DNA of 11,183 nt. Origin: an uncultured Oscillospiraceae bacterium (GTDB lineage Bacteria; Bacillota; Clostridia; Oscillospirales; Acutalibacteraceae). A program made the translations under genes and the position numbers. Where the stretch lies: positions 1 to 11,183 of the forward strand of contig UREO01000071.1 of the NCBI GenBank assembly GCA_900546895.1. The letters are read 5' to 3'. Of the stretch, positions 1 to 7,895 are shown in pieces (positions within the stretch are counted from its first letter, which is position 1; each line of letters opens with the position of its first letter). A model generated the notes under the pieces. It made no database searches, was not told the origin of the DNA, and saw only the letters and a list, made by a program, of their open reading frames with translations.

Positions 1-28
1 CATAAATACAGAAAGGGACTTACTTAAC

Positions 29-631
29 ATGAAACTGTTTGAAAAATCGCTTTTACTGGCACTGATATTAACCGTGCTGTTTTCCTTCACCGGCTTTGCA
101 GCCGGCTGTGAAGATATACCGAACCATGTGCTTCGCCTGCACGTCCTCGCAAATTCCGACTCCGACTCGGATCAGGCGCTGAAACTGAAGGTGCGCGACC
201 GGATTCTTACCGAGAGCAAGGGCCTGATGGACAACGTCAAAAATAAAGCCGAGGCACAGGAAGCCGTTCGCTCCGCCATTCCGCAGCTGAAAGCGGCGGC
301 GGCGGACGAAGTCAAAAAGCAGGGCTTTGATTATCCCGTCAATGTCGAAATGGTCCACATGTATTTTACCACCAGAGAGTACCAGACGGTGACTCTCCCA
401 GCGGGGGACTATGATTCCCTGCGCGTGACCATCGGGAAGGCCGCGGGCCGTAACTGGTGGTGTGTCATTTTCCCGCCGATGTGCCTGCCCGCCGCCGAGG
501 AACCCAAGGAACTGGGCGACGTGCTCAACGCGAACCAGCTTGAAATCGTAGAGGGCAAGGGTGAATTTGAAATAAAATTCAAATCGGTGGAGCTTTATGA
601 ACAGCTGAAAAATTACCTCGAAAAGAAATAG
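29..631 (+). CDS. spoIIR: Stage II sporulation protein R (SpoIIR)
   Basis: SpoIIR is made in the forespore and secreted into the intermembrane space, where it activates the membrane protease SpoIIGA to process pro-sigma-E in the mother cell; this is known from Bacillus subtilis. The 200-residue protein has a hydrophobic signal segment at residues 7-25, then the family's RLHVLANSDS block (36-45) with LKLKVRD following at 51-57. A WWCVIFPPMC block at 143-152 carries two cysteines. The length is slightly under the roughly 220 residues of the Bacillus protein, so the gene looks complete. The start is ATG at 29, behind a moderate AAAGGGA ribosome binding site at 12-18. Any sigma-F promoter would lie upstream of the window. 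Cys27 directly follows the signal segment (AAGC), a poor lipobox because the -3 residue is Ala. A strong hairpin follows at 675-710, suggesting a monocistronic unit or the last gene of one. Confidence 0.93.
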   Translation: MKLFEKSLLLALILTVLFSFTGFAAGCEDIPNHVLRLHVLANSDSDSDQALKLKVRDRILTESKGLMDNVKNKAEAQEAVRSAIPQLKAAAADEVKKQGFDYPVNVEMVHMYFTTREYQTVTLPAGDYDSLRVTIGKAAGRNWWCVIFPPMCLPAAEEPKELGDVLNANQLEIVEGKGEFEIKFKSVELYEQLKNYLEKK

Positions 632-674
632 AATATTTTCCTGCAGCATTTCCGGTTGCTTGTGCAAATGTGTT

Positions 675-717
675 CGGATTCCTCCCCGCCACAGACGGGG
701 GAGGAATCCGTCTTGTT
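675..717 (+). terminator. Rho-independent-like terminator after spoIIR
   Basis: A perfect 13-bp GC-rich stem pairs 675-687 (CGGATTCCTCCCC) with 698-710, around a 10-base loop. It is followed by TCTTGTT, a weak and interrupted T tract. The hairpin lies 43 bases past the spoIIR stop and before the addB promoter, where a terminator is expected. The poor T tract leaves termination efficiency uncertain. The rest of the 632-806 gap holds only the addB promoter and the inverted repeat described below. Confidence 0.7.
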
Positions 718-734
718 CGCAAATGAAAATGGAA

Positions 735-764
735 TTGCTGTAAGCGCAGCATCCATGCTATAAT
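735..764 (+). promoter_or_regulatory. Sigma-A-type promoter for addBA (extended -10)
   Basis: The -10 hexamer TATAAT at 759-764 is a perfect consensus and is preceded by TGC at 756-758, giving an extended -10 element. The best -35 is TTGCTG at 735-740 (three of six matches) with an 18-base spacer, which an extended -10 can tolerate. Transcription should start near 771, about 36 bases before the addB ATG. The predicted start falls inside the inverted repeat at 766-790. Confidence 0.75.
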
Positions 765-765
765 G

Positions 766-790
766 TTCAGTATGAAATCAGGATACTGAA
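766..790 (+). repeat. 8-bp inverted repeat over the addB transcription start
   Basis: TTCAGTAT at 766-773 is perfectly repeated in inverted orientation as ATACTGAA at 783-790, with a 9-base spacer. It begins two bases after the -10 hexamer and ends five bases before the ribosome binding site. It could be an operator for a dimeric repressor, or, if transcription starts at its left edge, a 5' mRNA hairpin affecting stability or translation. It does not resemble the Firmicute LexA box (GAAC-N4-GTTC type). No T tract follows, so it is not a terminator. Confidence 0.55.
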
Positions 791-806
791 TGTTTGGGGG
801 CATACG

Positions 807-3800
807 ATGCTGCGTTTTATTTTGGGCCGCGCGGGCAGCGGAAAAACGGAACTGCTGCGGACAGAACTGAAAAATATGGCTCAGGCTGCACAGAAAAAAA
901 TCATGCTGATCGTGCCGGAGCAGTCGTCGTTTGAAAACGAGCGCGCGATGCTCCGGCTGCTCGGCGCGAAGGATGTGCAGCGCGTTTCGGTCACGAGCTT
1001 TTCCCGCCTGGCGGATCTGGTGTTCCGCCGGTACGGCGGCGGCGCGGGGCGCCGACTGGACGACGGGGGCCGAAGCATCTTTATGAGCCTTGCACTGGAG
1101 CAGGTGAAGGACCAGCTCAGCTTTTACCGCAAGAACGCGGAAAGCACCGAGCTTGTCGGCCTGATGATCTCCGCTTCCACGGAATTTAAAATGTGCGACG
1201 TGACCCCGCTCGATATCGAACACGCGGCGGGGGAAATGCCCGGGGGGACCTTGCGGCAGAAAATGACGGAGCTGTCCCTGATCCTTTCCGCCTATGACGC
1301 ACTGGTCGCGCAAAGCTTTGTCGATCCGCTGGACGACCTGACAAGGCTGAAAAATACCCTGCTGGAGCATCGCTTCTTTTCGGAATATACCGTGGCGCTC
1401 GATTCGTTCCAGAGCTTTACGGTGCAGGAATACAATATCATCAACCTGATCCTTTCTCAGGCGGACGACCTGTACGTTACGCTCTGTACCGATCAGCTTG
1501 ACGACCCGGAGCACGGCATGGGCCTGTTTTCCCTTGTTCGCCGCACCGGGAAAAACCTGATGCGGCTTGCGCGCCGGAACGACGTGAAAATCGCTCCGCC
1601 GGTCGTTTTGCCGGGCGGGGCGCGTTTTCAAAGCAGGCCGCTGGCCGCGGTGGAGGCCGGGGCCTTCCGCTGCGGGCGCACGGCGCAGGACTGCGAAAAT
1701 AACGGGGACGTCGTGCTGTATGAAGCAAACAACGCGTACGGCGAGTCCGCCTTTGTCGCCGCCGCCATCCGCCGTCTGGTGATGGAAAAGGGCTTTCGTT
1801 ACCGCGATTTTGCGATTATCACCCGTTCGACCGACCGTTACCGCGGGGTTCTCGATCTGGCTCTTGAGCGGTGGGAAATCCCGTATTTTATGGACAAGCC
1901 GCAGGCGATCGACGCCGAACCGCTGATGCGCCTGGTGCTTTCCGCGTTCAAAACCGTACAGTCCGGCTTTTCCTCGGATTCTGTTTTTTCGTACCTGAAA
2001 ACCGGCCTGACGGCGCTCGGCACCGATGAAATCTCCCAACTGGAAAACTATGTTTTTGTGTGGGGCAAGGAAGGGAAGCAGTGGAAAGAGGACTGGACGG
2101 AGCATCCCAAAGGGTTTGCGGAAGAAATGAAAGACGGCGATCTGAAAAAGCTCACGGAGATCAATGAAAGCCGGAAAGCGGTGATGACGCCGCTGCTCCG
2201 GTTCGCGTCCAGACTCCGCGATACCGACGGGGAAGGGATGGCCGCGGCGGTGTACGAGCTGCTTCGGGACATCGGTGCCGCCGGGCATCTGAAAAACCTC
2301 GCGCAGCATCTGTCCGACTGCGGGGAGCCGGAGCTTGCCGACCGCCAGCTGCGGCTCTGGGACCTTCTGATGGAGATTCTGGACCAGACGGCGCTGGTGC
2401 TGCAAAAGAATCCCGTCACCTCCGCGCGCTACGCGGAGCTTCTGCGTCTGGTCATTCTGGCGAACCGTATGGCAAGCATCCCGCAGGGACTGGACGAAGT
2501 GACCGTCGGTGCCGCCGACCGAACCAGAACCGGGGCGCCGAAGGTGGTCTTCCTGATGGGGACCGTGCAGGGCGAATTTCCCTTATCGCCCGGCGGCGAC
2601 TGCGTTTTCAGCGACAGCGAGCGGCGGGAGCTCATCCGTTTGGGGCTTCCTTTGAACGACACTCTTGAGGGCACCGCAGTGCAGGAGCGTTTTCTTGCCT
2701 ACGCGGCCATGAGCGCCGCCTCTGAAAGACTGTACATAACGTATCCGCTTACCGGCCCAGCGGGGGAAGCGAACACGACTTCCTCCATCCCGGGCGAAGT
2801 ATGCGCCATTTTAAAAAACACAGCGGTCATCAACGAGCTTCTTCTGCCGCAGACCTATTTCGCGAACGCGAAGGAGCCCGCCTTTGAGCTGATGGCGCAG
2901 CAGTGGAAGCACAATACCGTTCTGTCCGCCACGCTGAAAGACCTGTTCGGAAAGCGCGGCTGTGAACATCGCCTGTCTGCAATCGACCGCGCCGCGCAGA
3001 ACCGGCCCGCCGTTTTTGCTTCCACTGAAAAAGCGAAGGCTCTGTTCGGAGAAAATCTGCATGTTTCCGCAACGCAGATCGAAAAATTTTATCTGTGCCG
3101 TTTCCAGTACTTCTGCCGTTTCGGCCTGAACGCAAAGGAGCGCCGGGCGGCGGAGCTGGACGCGCTGGAGTATGGCAGTCTGATGCATTTTTTACTGGAG
3201 AAGCTGTTCCGCGACACCGGCAGCGAAGCCATTCTCCGCATGAGCCCGGAGGAGCTCAAAGTAGAAATCCTCCGTCTCTTAAATGTGTACGTCGATACCA
3301 AAATGAGCGGCGTTCAGAATAAGTCGCCGCGTTTTGTATACCTGTTTCTGCGTCTGGCCGATTCGGCGCAGGTGATCGCGTCCCATATCGCGCAGGAGCT
3401 TGCCCAGAGCGAATTTAAGCCCGTCGACTTCGAGCTTTCCATTGGAAAAGACGGGATTCCCCCCCTGCGTATCCCGCTGCCGGACGGGGGACAGGTGGAA
3501 ATCGACGGCAAAATCGACCGGGTCGATCTTTTCGACCGGGACGGGGTCGGCTATGTACGCGTGATCGACTATAAGACCGGCCATAAGGAATTCAAATTAT
3601 CGGATATTCTTTACGGGATCAACATGCAGATGCTGATCTATCTGGCGGCGCTGATGGAGAACGGCGGGGACCGCTACGGGGACGTCCGGCCCGCCGGCGT
3701 GCTGTATATGCCCGCGAATCGCCCCGCCGTTTCCGCTTCCCGCAATACGGAAGCCGAAAAGATCGGGCAGGAAGCGGCGAAAAAGCTGCGGATGGACGGG

Positions 3801-4157
3801 CTTATATTGGACGACGCCGAAATCATCGCGGCTATGGAGCACGGCGGGCAGGGGAATTATATCCCGGTCGCGCTCAAAGACGGCGTGCCGGGCAAACGCG
3901 ACCACGTGGTTTCTCCGGGAGAACTGACCGGTGTGATGAAACATATTAAGGAGCTGGTCGGCGCGATGGCCCGGGAGCTTCACGGCGGCGATGTTTCGGC
4001 GGTGCCGCTTTCCGGTACCTACGACGCCTGCGCGTGGTGCCCCTACTCGTCCGTCTGCGGTCATGAAAGGGACGACCCCACACGCGAAATGCAGCAGTGG
4101 GACAGGGACGAAGTCATCAAAGAGCTTACACAGGCAAAAGGAGGGAACGAGCAATGA
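807..4157 (+). CDS. addB: ATP-dependent helicase/deoxyribonuclease subunit B (AddB)
   Basis: AddB pairs with AddA in the Firmicute counterpart of RecBCD. The complex unwinds and degrades double-strand DNA ends until it meets Chi and leaves a 3' tail for RecA. The 1116-residue protein is close to the roughly 1170 of B. subtilis. It starts with a Walker A motif, GRAGSGKT (7-14). A conserved central block lies at about 568-592 (DRTRTGAPKVVFLMG and following). The C-terminal RecB-family nuclease shows DGKIDRVD (900-907), IDYK with Asp921 and Lys923, and QMLIY (941-945, the QxxxY motif). Cys764, Cys1075, Cys1078 and Cys1084 match the spacing of the iron-sulfur-cluster cysteines of B. subtilis AddB, so both the nuclease and the cluster look intact. 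The ribosome binding site is a plain G run at 796-800, six bases before the ATG. The stop overlaps the addA start as ATGA, indicating translational coupling and stoichiometric synthesis. Confidence 0.97.
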   Translation: MLRFILGRAGSGKTELLRTELKNMAQAAQKKIMLIVPEQSSFENERAMLRLLGAKDVQRVSVTSFSRLADLVFRRYGGGAGRRLDDGGRSIFMSLALEQVKDQLSFYRKNAESTELVGLMISASTEFKMCDVTPLDIEHAAGEMPGGTLRQKMTELSLILSAYDALVAQSFVDPLDDLTRLKNTLLEHRFFSEYTVALDSFQSFTVQEYNIINLILSQADDLYVTLCTDQLDDPEHGMGLFSLVRRTGKNLMRLARRNDVKIAPPVVLPGGARFQSRPLAAVEAGAFRCGRTAQDCENNGDVVLYEANNAYGESAFVAAAIRRLVMEKGFRYRDFAIITRSTDRYRGVLDLALERWEIPYFMDKPQAIDAEPLMRLVLSAFKTVQSGFSSDSVFSYLKTGLTALGTDEISQLENYVFVWGKEGKQWKEDWTEHPKGFAEEMKDGDLKKLTEINESRKAVMTPLLRFASRLRDTDGEGMAAAVYELLRDIGAAGHLKNLAQHLSDCGEPELADRQLRLWDLLMEILDQTALVLQKNPVTSARYAELLRLVILANRMASIPQGLDEVTVGAADRTRTGAPKVVFLMGTVQGEFPLSPGGDCVFSDSERRELIRLGLPLNDTLEGTAVQERFLAYAAMSAASERLYITYPLTGPAGEANTTSSIPGEVCAILKNTAVINELLLPQTYFANAKEPAFELMAQQWKHNTVLSATLKDLFGKRGCEHRLSAIDRAAQNRPAVFASTEKAKALFGENLHVSATQIEKFYLCRFQYFCRFGLNAKERRAAELDALEYGSLMHFLLEKLFRDTGSEAILRMSPEELKVEILRLLNVYVDTKMSGVQNKSPRFVYLFLRLADSAQVIASHIAQELAQSEFKPVDFELSIGKDGIPPLRIPLPDGGQVEIDGKIDRVDLFDRDGVGYVRVIDYKTGHKEFKLSDILYGINMQMLIYLAALMENGGDRYGDVRPAGVLYMPANRPAVSASRNTEAEKIGQEAAKKLRMDGLILDDAEIIAAMEHGGQGNYIPVALKDGVPGKRDHVVSPGELTGVMKHIKELVGAMARELHGGDVSAVPLSGTYDACAWCPYSSVCGHERDDPTREMQQWDRDEVIKELTQAKGGNEQ

Positions 4158-7100
4158 GCGCACGCACATGGACGCAAAGCCAGCAGGACGCGATTGAGGC
4201 GCGGGGCGGCACGCTGCTGGTATCCGCCGCAGCAGGCTCCGGGAAAACGGCGGTTTTGGTGCAGCGCGTGATTGAGCGCATGACCGACCCGCAAAATCCC
4301 ACCGATGCCGACCGCCTGCTCGTCGTTACCTTTACCAAGGCCGCGGCGGCGGAAATGAGTGGCCGTATCGCGGCGGAAATCGCAAAACTGCTGGAAGCCG
4401 ACCCTATGAACGTTCGGCTTCAGCGCCAGCAGATTCTGCTGACCCGCGCGCACATCAGCACCATCCACAGCTTTTGCAGCGAACTGATCCGGGAAAACTT
4501 TTATAAGCTGGGGATTTCCCCGGATTTTCGCATTCTGGACGATAGTGAGATGAAGCTGCTGCGCGGCGACGCGGTTTCTGCCGTTCTGGAAGCGTTTTAC
4601 GCACAGAACGACCCGGATTTTTACGCTCTTGTCGACGCGTTTTCCTCCGGTCGGGACGACGCGCGCATGATTCAGACAGTCAATACCCTCTACGATTTTG
4701 TACGGTCTCATCCGTTTCCGAGCCGCTGGCTGCGGGAAAAGGCCGCCATGTATGAGGAGGAGGTTTCCGCTTCCCGGACCGTGTGGGGACGGACCGTGTT
4801 AAAGTACGCCGCAGACGCGGTGGACTACTGTATTTCCCTGACGCGCAATTCCCTCGCGCTGATACAGGAAGACGAAAAAATTGCCGGCGCGTATGGCGAC
4901 GGCTTCCGCTCCGATCTGGCGGGCCTTCTGGCGCTGAAAGACGCGGCGGACGCGGGCGGCTGGGACGCCGTTTCTTTCCAGTGTGCCAATTTCGCTTTTC
5001 AAAGGCTGAAGCCTTTGCGGGGCTACGGCGACGACCCGCTGAAAAACAAGCTTTCGGCAAGCCGCAAGGAAGTGCAGGAAACCGTCAAAAAGCTGGCGGA
5101 GCTGTTCGGCGCCGACGAACGGGAATGCGGGGAAGAGATCGCCCGCATCGCCCCGCTGGTAAAGAAGCTGTTCGAGGTCACGGAAAAGTTCGGCGAAGAG
5201 CTGGACCGGCTGAAACGGGAACGCCGCGCGGCGGATTTCAGCGATCTGGAGCATTACGCCTTAAAGCTGCTTGTCCGGGAGACGGACGGCGGCTTTATAC
5301 CGACAGAGGAGGCTTTGGAGATATCCGCCCGGTTTGACGAGGTGATGGTCGACGAATATCAGGACACCAACGAAGCACAGGATATGATTTTCCGCGCGGT
5401 TTCGCAGAAGGAAAGCAACCTGTTTATGGTCGGCGACGTCAAGCAGAGCATTTACCGTTTCCGTCAGGCAATGCCGCAGATTTTTCTGCGCCGCCGCGCG
5501 CAGTACCCCGATTACGACAGAACAAAGGACGCATATCCCGCCTGTGTTGTACTGGACAAAAACTTCCGCAGCCGCCGCGGGGTGACCGAAACGGTGAATT
5601 TCGTGTTCCGCCAGCTGATGAGCGAGCAGACGGGCGAGCTGGATTACACGAAATCGGAGGAGCTTGCCGCCGGGGCGGATTACCCTCCCTGTGGCGAACC
5701 CGCGGCGCAGCTCGACATCATCGACCTTTCGGCGTCCGAGGACGGCGAGGAAATGATCGCGGCGGAAAGCCGTCATATCGCGGAGCTGATCTATCGGATG
5801 ACCGGGGACGGCACCGCCGTAACGGACCATGGTCGACAGCGGCCCGTCGTCTGCCGGGATATCTGCATTTTGCTGCGCAGCGCGAACCGGTACGCGCACG
5901 AATACGCGCGGGAACTGTCCGCGCTCGGGATTCCGGCCTGGGCCGACACGGCGGGCGGTTTCTTCGCGGCGGCGGAAGTGGGGGTGGCGGTTTCGCTTCT
6001 GCGCGTGATCGACAATCCGATGCAGGATATTCCGCTGCTTTCGGTGCTGATGAGCCCCATTTACGGCTTCACGGCGGACGATATGGCCGATATTCGCATC
6101 CCGTCGCGCAGCGCGCCGCTGTATCCCGCGCTCGTTTCCGCCGCTCAGGGCGGCAACCTACGAGCGGCGGACTTTCTGCGCGATATGGACTCCTATCGCA
6201 CGCTGGCGGCTACCATGCCGTCGGACCGGCTGATTCAGGCGGTTTACGACAAAACGGGTTATCTGAATCTGGTTCAGGCAATGCCCAACGGGGAGCTGCG
6301 GCTTGCGAACCTCCGCCTGCTGCTTGAATACGCGAAAAAATACGAAGCCTCCGGCTATAACGGGCTTTCCGGCTTTATCCGGTTTATAGACAGGCTTCAA
6401 AAAAACAGCGCCGACCTTGCGCCCGCCTCCACCATCAGCGAGGCGGCCAATGTTGTGAAAATCATGAGTATCCACCGTAGCAAGGGATTGGAGTTCCCGG
6501 TCTGCATCCTTGCCGGGTGCTCCCGGCGCTTCAATAAGGAGCGGGGGGACGTGCTTTTGCACCCGTCGCTCGGCCTTGGGGTAAAGCTCAGGGACGACGC
6601 CGGTCTCTGCCGCTACACGACCATGCCGCGCGAAGCGGTCGCGCTGGAGCTGGACCGCAATGAAATGAGCGAGGAGCTGCGCGTGCTGTACGTCGCCATG
6701 ACGAGGGCGAAGGAAAAGCTCATCATGGTGACGACGGTCAAGGACGTGGGGAAGACGCTCGGAAAGCTCGCCGCCCGGCTGACGGAGGAAAACAGGATTC
6801 AGCCCTATGTGGTGCGCAGCGTTTCCAGCATTTCCGACTGGCTGCTGCTCTGTGCCCTGCGCCACCCGGATGGTGCGCGACTGCGCGACCTTGCCTGCGC
6901 CCTGCCGGGAATCACCGTCGGTTCGGAGGAACCGTGGGCCGTGAATCTGATCTATCCGCCGAAAGAAGATGCTGCCGTACGGCGGCCGGAGGAGGTTTTG
7001 CCGGCGCAGCCGGACCGGGCGCTGGAGGAAGAAATCTCCGCGGCAATGGACTATGTCTATCCGTACGCCGCCTTAAAAGGGATACAGGCCAAGGTGGCGG

Positions 7101-7687
7101 CCTCCGACCTTGCCGCGCGTGAATTTTCCGCGCAGTACGCCGCCGTGTCCCGCCCCGCGTTTTTAAGCAAAACGGGGCTGACTCCCGCCGAGCGCGGGAC
7201 GGCGCTGCATACCTATATGCAGTTTGTGGATTACGAAAAAGCTCGCGAAGATCCCGAAAGCGAGCTGGAACGCCTTGTTGCGCAAGGCTTCCTGACGGCC
7301 GAGCAGGGGAACGCGGTGGATCTCGCCCGTGTGCGGATTTTCTTTCAAGGCTCGCTTGCAAAAAGAATTTTCGCTTCGGAAAACGTTCTGCGGGAATATC
7401 GCTTTACTGTGGAAATTACCGCGGGAGACGTTCGTCCGGGGTTGCCGGACGAACTGAAAGGCCAGCCTGTGGTCCTGCAGGGCGCGGTCGACTGCGCGTT
7501 TGAGGAAAATGGCAAGTTAGTGATCGTGGACTATAAAACCGACCGGACGAATCATCCCTCGGAGCTGTGGGAACGCTATCATGCGCAGCTTGCCCTTTAC
7601 CGTCTGGCAATGGAACAGTGTACGGGAAAAAAGGTTGCCGGGTGCCTGCTTTATTCCTTCAGCCTGAATTGTGAAATCTCCAATTAA
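4154..7687 (+). CDS. addA: ATP-dependent helicase/nuclease subunit A (AddA)
   Basis: AddA is the 3'-to-5' superfamily 1A (UvrD-like) motor of the AddAB end-resection complex and carries the second nuclease domain. The helicase motifs occur in order in the 1177 residues: Q motif WTQSQQDAI (6-14), Walker A AAAGSGKT (25-32), Ia TFTKAAAAEM (59-68), II VDEYQDT (Asp400, Glu401), III VGDVKQSIYRFR (426-437), V SIHRSKGLEF (about 772-781) and VI LRVLYVAMTRA (842-852). The C-terminal nuclease has His1019 in GTALHTYMQ, Asp1113, Asp1126 and Lys1128 in VDYK, and QLALY (1145-1149). All active-site residues appear to be present. I chose ATG 4154 because it sits behind a strong AAAGGAGGG site at 4137-4145, overlaps the addB stop by 4 bases and gives the family's typical N-terminus. 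An in-frame GTG at 4097 would add 19 residues lying within addB. No terminator follows the stop. Confidence 0.97.
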   Translation: MSARTWTQSQQDAIEARGGTLLVSAAAGSGKTAVLVQRVIERMTDPQNPTDADRLLVVTFTKAAAAEMSGRIAAEIAKLLEADPMNVRLQRQQILLTRAHISTIHSFCSELIRENFYKLGISPDFRILDDSEMKLLRGDAVSAVLEAFYAQNDPDFYALVDAFSSGRDDARMIQTVNTLYDFVRSHPFPSRWLREKAAMYEEEVSASRTVWGRTVLKYAADAVDYCISLTRNSLALIQEDEKIAGAYGDGFRSDLAGLLALKDAADAGGWDAVSFQCANFAFQRLKPLRGYGDDPLKNKLSASRKEVQETVKKLAELFGADERECGEEIARIAPLVKKLFEVTEKFGEELDRLKRERRAADFSDLEHYALKLLVRETDGGFIPTEEALEISARFDEVMVDEYQDTNEAQDMIFRAVSQKESNLFMVGDVKQSIYRFRQAMPQIFLRRRAQYPDYDRTKDAYPACVVLDKNFRSRRGVTETVNFVFRQLMSEQTGELDYTKSEELAAGADYPPCGEPAAQLDIIDLSASEDGEEMIAAESRHIAELIYRMTGDGTAVTDHGRQRPVVCRDICILLRSANRYAHEYARELSALGIPAWADTAGGFFAAAEVGVAVSLLRVIDNPMQDIPLLSVLMSPIYGFTADDMADIRIPSRSAPLYPALVSAAQGGNLRAADFLRDMDSYRTLAATMPSDRLIQAVYDKTGYLNLVQAMPNGELRLANLRLLLEYAKKYEASGYNGLSGFIRFIDRLQKNSADLAPASTISEAANVVKIMSIHRSKGLEFPVCILAGCSRRFNKERGDVLLHPSLGLGVKLRDDAGLCRYTTMPREAVALELDRNEMSEELRVLYVAMTRAKEKLIMVTTVKDVGKTLGKLAARLTEENRIQPYVVRSVSSISDWLLLCALRHPDGARLRDLACALPGITVGSEEPWAVNLIYPPKEDAAVRRPEEVLPAQPDRALEEEISAAMDYVYPYAALKGIQAKVAASDLAAREFSAQYAAVSRPAFLSKTGLTPAERGTALHTYMQFVDYEKAREDPESELERLVAQGFLTAEQGNAVDLARVRIFFQGSLAKRIFASENVLREYRFTVEITAGDVRPGLPDELKGQPVVLQGAVDCAFEENGKLVIVDYKTDRTNHPSELWERYHAQLALYRLAMEQCTGKKVAGCLLYSFSLNCEISN

Positions 7688-7690
7688 CGC

Positions 7691-7719
7691 TTGACAAATG
7701 AAAAAATCACTGGTAAAAT
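7691..7719 (+). promoter_or_regulatory. Strong sigma-A promoter of the infC-rpmI-rplT operon
   Basis: A perfect -35 hexamer TTGACA (7691-7696) is separated by exactly 17 bases from TAAAAT (7714-7719, five of six matches). TGG at 7711-7713 adds an extended -10 element. This is the best promoter in the window, as expected for a ribosomal protein operon. Transcription should start near 7726. The promoter begins only three bases after the addA stop codon. Confidence 0.9.
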
Positions 7720-7725
7720 AATTCA

Positions 7726-7892
7726 GTAAAACAAAGCGGGGCATCTTGTGTCCACACCTGTGGGGTTTCGTCCGCCATGGGTCAATACGGAAAACGGCTT
7801 TTCAAGCTGTTGTTTTGTGTATTGTTGTGCGGGCGGATATTCTGCCCGCGCTTTTTATTGAAATTGATAACGTGTTTTGGAGGTGCTTAACA
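7726..7892 (+). ncRNA. infC operon leader, L20-leader-like attenuator region
   Basis: The untranslated leader of about 165 nt between the promoter and infC can fold into three hairpins: a short one at 7752-7755/7760-7763, a stem of 8 bp at 7793-7800/7804-7811 with a 3-base loop, and a terminator at 7827-7851. TCCGCC (7771-7776) can pair with GGCGGA (7832-7837), the left arm of the terminator, so an antiterminator fold is possible. In B. subtilis the same operon has a leader in which ribosomal protein L20 promotes premature termination. Position, gene order and architecture fit that class. I cannot confirm the L20-binding core by eye. A TTG-initiated open frame through this region (from 7746) is not a credible gene. 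Confidence 0.65.
7827..7856 (+). terminator. Leader attenuator terminator upstream of infC
   Basis: The stem 7827-7837 pairs with 7841-7851 (11 bp including two G-U pairs, core GCGGGC/GCCCGC) around a TAT loop. It is followed directly by TTTTT at 7852-7856. This is a clear Rho-independent terminator located between the promoter and the ribosome binding site of infC, and so an attenuator. Because no terminator separates addA from this point, it would also stop read-through from addBA. Confidence 0.85.
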
Positions 7893-7895
7893 ATT
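7879..7895 (+). promoter_or_regulatory. infC ribosome binding site and AUU start codon
   Basis: GGAGG at 7879-7883 is followed by nine bases and then ATT at 7893-7895, in frame with IF-3. No ATG, GTG or TTG occurs at a suitable distance. AUU is the classical infC start in Escherichia coli, where IF-3 discriminates against it and so limits its own synthesis. The same logic is inferred here. Confidence 0.85.

Noticed and set aside
1..28. A sigma-F promoter for spoIIR
   Set aside because: Only 28 bases precede the gene and no sigma-F-like element is present. The promoter would lie outside the window.
579..2405. A 608-codon open frame on the minus strand across addB
   Set aside because: It is a shadow of the GC-rich addB frame. 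The translation is rich in Arg, His, Gln and Pro with no recognisable domain, and addB is unambiguous.
4097..4153. An upstream GTG start for addA
   Set aside because: The ATG at 4154 has a strong ribosome binding site, overlaps the addB stop by 4 bases and gives the usual AddA N-terminus.
6158..6865. A 235-codon minus-strand frame inside addA
   Set aside because: It is antisense to conserved helicase motifs V and VI, with shadow-type composition and no family resemblance.
7746..7892. An N-terminal extension of IF-3 from a TTG at 7746
   Set aside because: It lacks a ribosome binding site, runs through the terminator hairpin, and the added residues are not IF-3-like. The AUU at 7893 fits the family and the GGAGG spacing.
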